Below are positions 61,275-64,000 of a stretch of 64,000 bases of DNA, piece by piece. Each line of letters starts with the position of its first letter. Position 1 is the first letter of the stretch. The translations under genes and the position numbers were made by a program. The stretch is from NCBI RefSeq assembly GCF_020694005.1, contig NZ_CP073013.1:2428578-2492577 (forward strand). The letters run 5' to 3'. This DNA comes from Marinomonas profundi (GTDB lineage Bacteria; Pseudomonadota; Gammaproteobacteria; Pseudomonadales; Marinomonadaceae). The notes beneath the pieces were generated by a model. The model had not been told where the DNA came from, did no database searches, and saw nothing but the letters and a program-made list of their open reading frames with translations.

Positions 61275-62018
61275 GTGGATAAGGCCTTATATTTGGCAAT
61301 GAGTGGTGGTGTGCAAACCATGAATGCTCAGACAATACACGCTAATAACTTGGCAAATGTCAGTACGACGGGTTTTCGCTCTGACTTCGAGCAAGCCCGT
61401 TCAATGCAGGTATATGGGGATCATCACCCAAGCCGCGTGTATGCCATGACAGAAAATCCAGCGACGCGATACACCCAAGGCGACATGATACAAACCAGTA
61501 GAGCATTAGATGTTGCCGTGACGGGGGATGGTTTTATCACGGTTTATGATGACAGTGGTCAAGAGGCTTATACCCGCGCGGGAGACTTACAAATTAATGC
61601 CGCAGGGCAATTAGTCACAGGACGAGGTTTGCCGGTTGCGGGTATTGATGGGCCTATTTTTTTGCCGCCACTGGATAACATTAATATTACCGCAGATGGC
61701 TCTATTTCTATTGTTCCGCAAGGTGGCGCAGACAATGAGGTGGCGGTGCTGAATCAAATTAAGCTGGTGAATCCAGATCCGCAAAATTTACGCAAAGAGG
61801 CAGACGGTCTGATCCACTCTCGTGATGGCCAAGTTTATGAAGCGGATCCCAATGTACAGCTGGCTAGCGGTTTTATTGAGGGGAGTAATGTCAATGCGGT
61901 GGAAGAAATGACGCACATTATGAACCTGTCTAGACGTTTTGAAATGAATGTAAAAATGATGGACACGATTCGGGATAACGCCGACTCGTCTGCTCGAATA
62001 TTACAGCGTTCAGCTTAA
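61275..62018 (+). CDS. flgF: Flagellar basal-body rod protein FlgF
   Basis: 247 residues from GTG 61275 (TAGGAG upstream). MDKALYLAMSGGVQTMNAQTIHANNLANVSTTGFR start; GFIEGSNVNAVEEMTHIMNLSRRFEMN end. Proximal rod subunit; starts the flgFGHI group. Confidence 0.96.
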   Translation: MDKALYLAMSGGVQTMNAQTIHANNLANVSTTGFRSDFEQARSMQVYGDHHPSRVYAMTENPATRYTQGDMIQTSRALDVAVTGDGFITVYDDSGQEAYTRAGDLQINAAGQLVTGRGLPVAGIDGPIFLPPLDNINITADGSISIVPQGGADNEVAVLNQIKLVNPDPQNLRKEADGLIHSRDGQVYEADPNVQLASGFIEGSNVNAVEEMTHIMNLSRRFEMNVKMMDTIRDNADSSARILQRSA

Positions 62019-62061
62019 AATTATTAATTAGTAAAGAATAACGGAATGTAAAGAGGCGATT

Positions 62062-62847
62062 ATGAATTCAGCATTATGGGTCAGTAAAACCGGTTTAAGT
62101 GCCATGGATAAGCAGTTGAACGTGATTGCCAACAACTTGGCAAACGTATCAACCACGGCATTCAAAAAAGATCGCGCTGTCTTTGAAGATCTGATGTACA
62201 AAACAGTACGTGCGCCGGGCGGTTTGAGTGCCCAAAATGCCGAGCTGCCGTCAGGTCTGCAGCTGGGTACAGGGGTAAAAGTAGGCGCGACGCAAAAAGA
62301 CTTTTCCAATGGCGATTATAATATGACGGATAGACAGCTTGATGTCGCGATTCAAGGCAAAGGCTTTTTACAGTTGTTGCAACCCGATGGAACGATCGCG
62401 TACACGCGGGATGGCAGCCTTCAGCTTAACAATCAAGGTCAACTTGTCTCTTCTGGTGGTTTGCTGGTCGAGCCCGGTATTCAGATTGATCCCGATGTAC
62501 TTGAAATTATGATTGCCGAAGATGGTGTTGTGTCGGTACGTCGTAATGGTGAAGCGGATGCTCAGGAAGTTGGAGCGATTAATATTGCTGGTTTTGTTAA
62601 TCCAACGGGGTTGAACGCGGTTGGGCAAAATATTTTTACGGAAACTAATGCGAGCGGGCCGCCATTGGTTGGTGTGCCTGGGACGGATTCGTTAGGCACC
62701 ATTGCGCAAGGTATGTTGGAGGCGTCCAACGTTAATTCGATAGAAGAATTGGTGAATATGATTACCACTCAGCGCGCCTATGAAATGAACTCTAAAGTCA
62801 TTTCTTCCGCCGATGGTATGATGAGTTTTGCAATACAGCAGCTATAG
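62062..62847 (+). CDS. flgG: Flagellar distal rod protein FlgG
   Basis: 261 residues; SALWVSKTGLSAMDKQLNVIANNLANVSTTAFKKDRAVFEDLMY and the C-terminal LEASNVNSIEELVNMITTQRAYEMNSK are diagnostic. Builds the distal rod through the P and L rings. Confidence 0.97.
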   Translation: MNSALWVSKTGLSAMDKQLNVIANNLANVSTTAFKKDRAVFEDLMYKTVRAPGGLSAQNAELPSGLQLGTGVKVGATQKDFSNGDYNMTDRQLDVAIQGKGFLQLLQPDGTIAYTRDGSLQLNNQGQLVSSGGLLVEPGIQIDPDVLEIMIAEDGVVSVRRNGEADAQEVGAINIAGFVNPTGLNAVGQNIFTETNASGPPLVGVPGTDSLGTIAQGMLEASNVNSIEELVNMITTQRAYEMNSKVISSADGMMSFAIQQL

Positions 62848-62857
62848 TAACGTGTGG

Positions 62858-63712
62858 ATGATGATGAAGACTAAATGTGTTTTCTTGGTGCTATTAAGTG
62901 CGTGTTTGTCTGGTTGCCTCTCTTGGGATGTTAACCAACAAGCGGTTGCTAATGCCGCCGCCGCAGGGGCGGCTGGGGCAGTGGCCGATGCGGTGATTGA
63001 TGCCGTAGCAGGTGAGGACGACGACGAAGCGCCAGAAGAAGCCGCAGCGGCGCCACGCAAAGGCTATGTGCCAGATCCGAATGATCCCTTAAACGGCCCG
63101 CAAATTAGCCAGTCTATTCAGTCTGATGATCCTTACTATACGCCAGTCTACCCTAACGGCATGGCACCTTCTCAAGCGCCTACGGGGGGGATTTATCAAA
63201 CCGGCATGGGTGATGTGTTTTTTGGTGATCAAAAAGCCAGTAAAGTAGGCGATATCTTAACCATTAATTTGAACGAGAGCACAACCTCAACCAAAGCCAA
63301 TGCGGCGGCTGTGTCTAAGTCCGCGTCGGCCACCATAGAAAACCCAACCGTGTTGGGGCAAGAGTTGAAAATGGACACCACGCTTCCACAACAAGGCACC
63401 GACTTTACGGGGAATGCGTCAGCGAATCAAAATAACAGTTTAAGCGGTACCATCTCTGTGACGGTATTTAGAGCCTTTCCCAATGGCCTGTTGGCGGTGC
63501 GAGGCGAAAAGTGGTTACGCTTAAATCAAGGCGATGAATACATTCGTTTCTCGGGTATTGTGCGTAAGCAGGATATTTCTCCAGATAATACGGTAGAATC
63601 AGAGCGAGTGGCGGATGCAAGAATTACCTATTCTGGTACGGGTGATGTGGCGGCTGGCAGTGAACAGGGTTGGGTAAGTCGTTTACTAAACTCTAGTGAT
63701 ATGCCTTATTAA
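62858..63712 (+). CDS. flgH: Flagellar L-ring lipoprotein FlgH
   Basis: 284 residues from the first of three consecutive ATGs at 62858. Lipoprotein signal MKTKCVFLVLLSACLSGC with lipobox LSGC. A family-atypical Ala/Asp/Glu-rich segment (about residues 30-65: Ala-rich run then DDDEAPEEAAAA) precedes the L-ring core (GMGDVFFGDQKASKVGDILTI, LAVRGEKWLRLNQGDEYIRFSG). Outer-membrane bushing. Confidence 0.95.
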   Translation: MMMKTKCVFLVLLSACLSGCLSWDVNQQAVANAAAAGAAGAVADAVIDAVAGEDDDEAPEEAAAAPRKGYVPDPNDPLNGPQISQSIQSDDPYYTPVYPNGMAPSQAPTGGIYQTGMGDVFFGDQKASKVGDILTINLNESTTSTKANAAAVSKSASATIENPTVLGQELKMDTTLPQQGTDFTGNASANQNNSLSGTISVTVFRAFPNGLLAVRGEKWLRLNQGDEYIRFSGIVRKQDISPDNTVESERVADARITYSGTGDVAAGSEQGWVSRLLNSSDMPY

Positions 63713-63731
63713 ACGTAGTGATCAAATAGAT

Positions 63732-63752
63732 AAGAGAGATAACTCTCTTTTT
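63732..63752 (+). terminator. Hairpin with T run between flgH and flgI
   Basis: AAGAGAG-ATAA-CTCTCTT followed by TTTGGTTTTTG. Being inside an operon, it may attenuate rather than end transcription. Confidence 0.6.
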
Positions 63753-63781
63753 GGTTTTTGTCTCTTATTAAAGGTGATGTG

Positions 63782-64000
63782 ATGAAGCACATAGCGCTAA
63801 TTCTCTTATATTTTTTGTCTTTTTCTGCTCACGCAGAGCGCTTAAAAGATATTGCCAGTGTTCAAGGGGTTCGTGAAAACCAACTGTTTGGCTATGGCTT
63901 GGTGATTGGTTTAAATGGTACGGGTGATAGCACGGCTTTCACCAATCAGAGTTTTGCGAGCATGCTGTCGCGTTTTGGGGTGACCTTGCCCGAAGGGGTT
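63782..64000 (+). CDS. flgI: Flagellar P-ring protein FlgI (partial, cut by window end)
   Basis: First 73 residues: a signal peptide ([18 protein letters not shown]) and the mature start [31 protein letters not shown], diagnostic for FlgI. It forms the periplasmic P ring with the help of FlgA. Confidence 0.95.
   Translation, partial: MKHIALILLYFLSFSAHAERLKDIASVQGVRENQLFGYGLVIGLNGTGDSTAFTNQSFASMLSRFGVTLPEGV

Overview
The window is chromosomal DNA of a marine gammaproteobacterium, most likely Marinomonas or a close relative. This is inferred from moderate GC, the gene order, the protein sequences and the RpoN/FliA-controlled flagellar genes; no 16S gene is present. It carries an intact-looking P2/HP1-type prophage of about 36.8 kb (roughly 13,996-50,785) between two stretches of ordinary host genes.

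Left host region (1-13,987): the leftward cluster lptD-surA-pdxA-rsmA-apaG-apaH (outer-membrane assembly, vitamin B6, rRNA methylation, Ap4A hydrolysis), then djlA, a DUF3530 exported protein, rpe-gph, an MscS-type channel, an MgtE magnesium transporter and a CaCA cation exchanger. Right host region (50,766-64,000): trpG-trpD-trpC, an OsmC protein, tRNA-Arg(CCU), flgN-flgM, flgA, cheV-cheR and flgBCDE, flgFGHI. flgI is cut by the window end. A consensus FliA promoter precedes flgM and a consensus RpoN promoter precedes flgB.

Prophage: the attachment core is an 11-bp repeat inside the first codons of host trpG. The left end keeps an orphan trpG start and the right end carries a phage copy of the start, so TrpG is intact but its upstream region is now phage DNA. 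From left to right the prophage has: tyrosine integrase; a leftward lysogeny-side operon headed by an AlpA-like regulator; a LexA-type repressor and Cro, with twin operators (TGTTC-N8-GAACA) on two matching promoters; early genes including a CII-like regulator, a P2 gpA-type HUH replication initiator and an Ogr-type zinc-finger late activator; an accessory block (D12-type adenine methylase bracketed by CATAG-N10-CTATG sites, an oppositely oriented WYL-like/membrane/helix-hairpin-helix gene, an AcrVA2-family anti-CRISPR candidate); the divergent P2 packaging/capsid module (Q, P / O, N, M, L); lysis and contractile-tail genes; and two tail-fibre genes.

The most striking system is a diversity-generating retroelement (DGR) at 44,932-47,883: a C-type-lectin/FGE-fold fibre gene ending in a variable repeat, a GRNA-tetraloop hairpin, avd, the template repeat and a DGR-type reverse transcriptase. 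The two 117-bp repeats differ at 11 positions, every one an adenine in the template, which is the signature of adenine-directed mutagenic retrohoming. Unusually, the template repeat lies in frame inside the only visible open start of the reverse transcriptase gene. The DGR presumably diversifies the receptor-binding tip of the phage tail.
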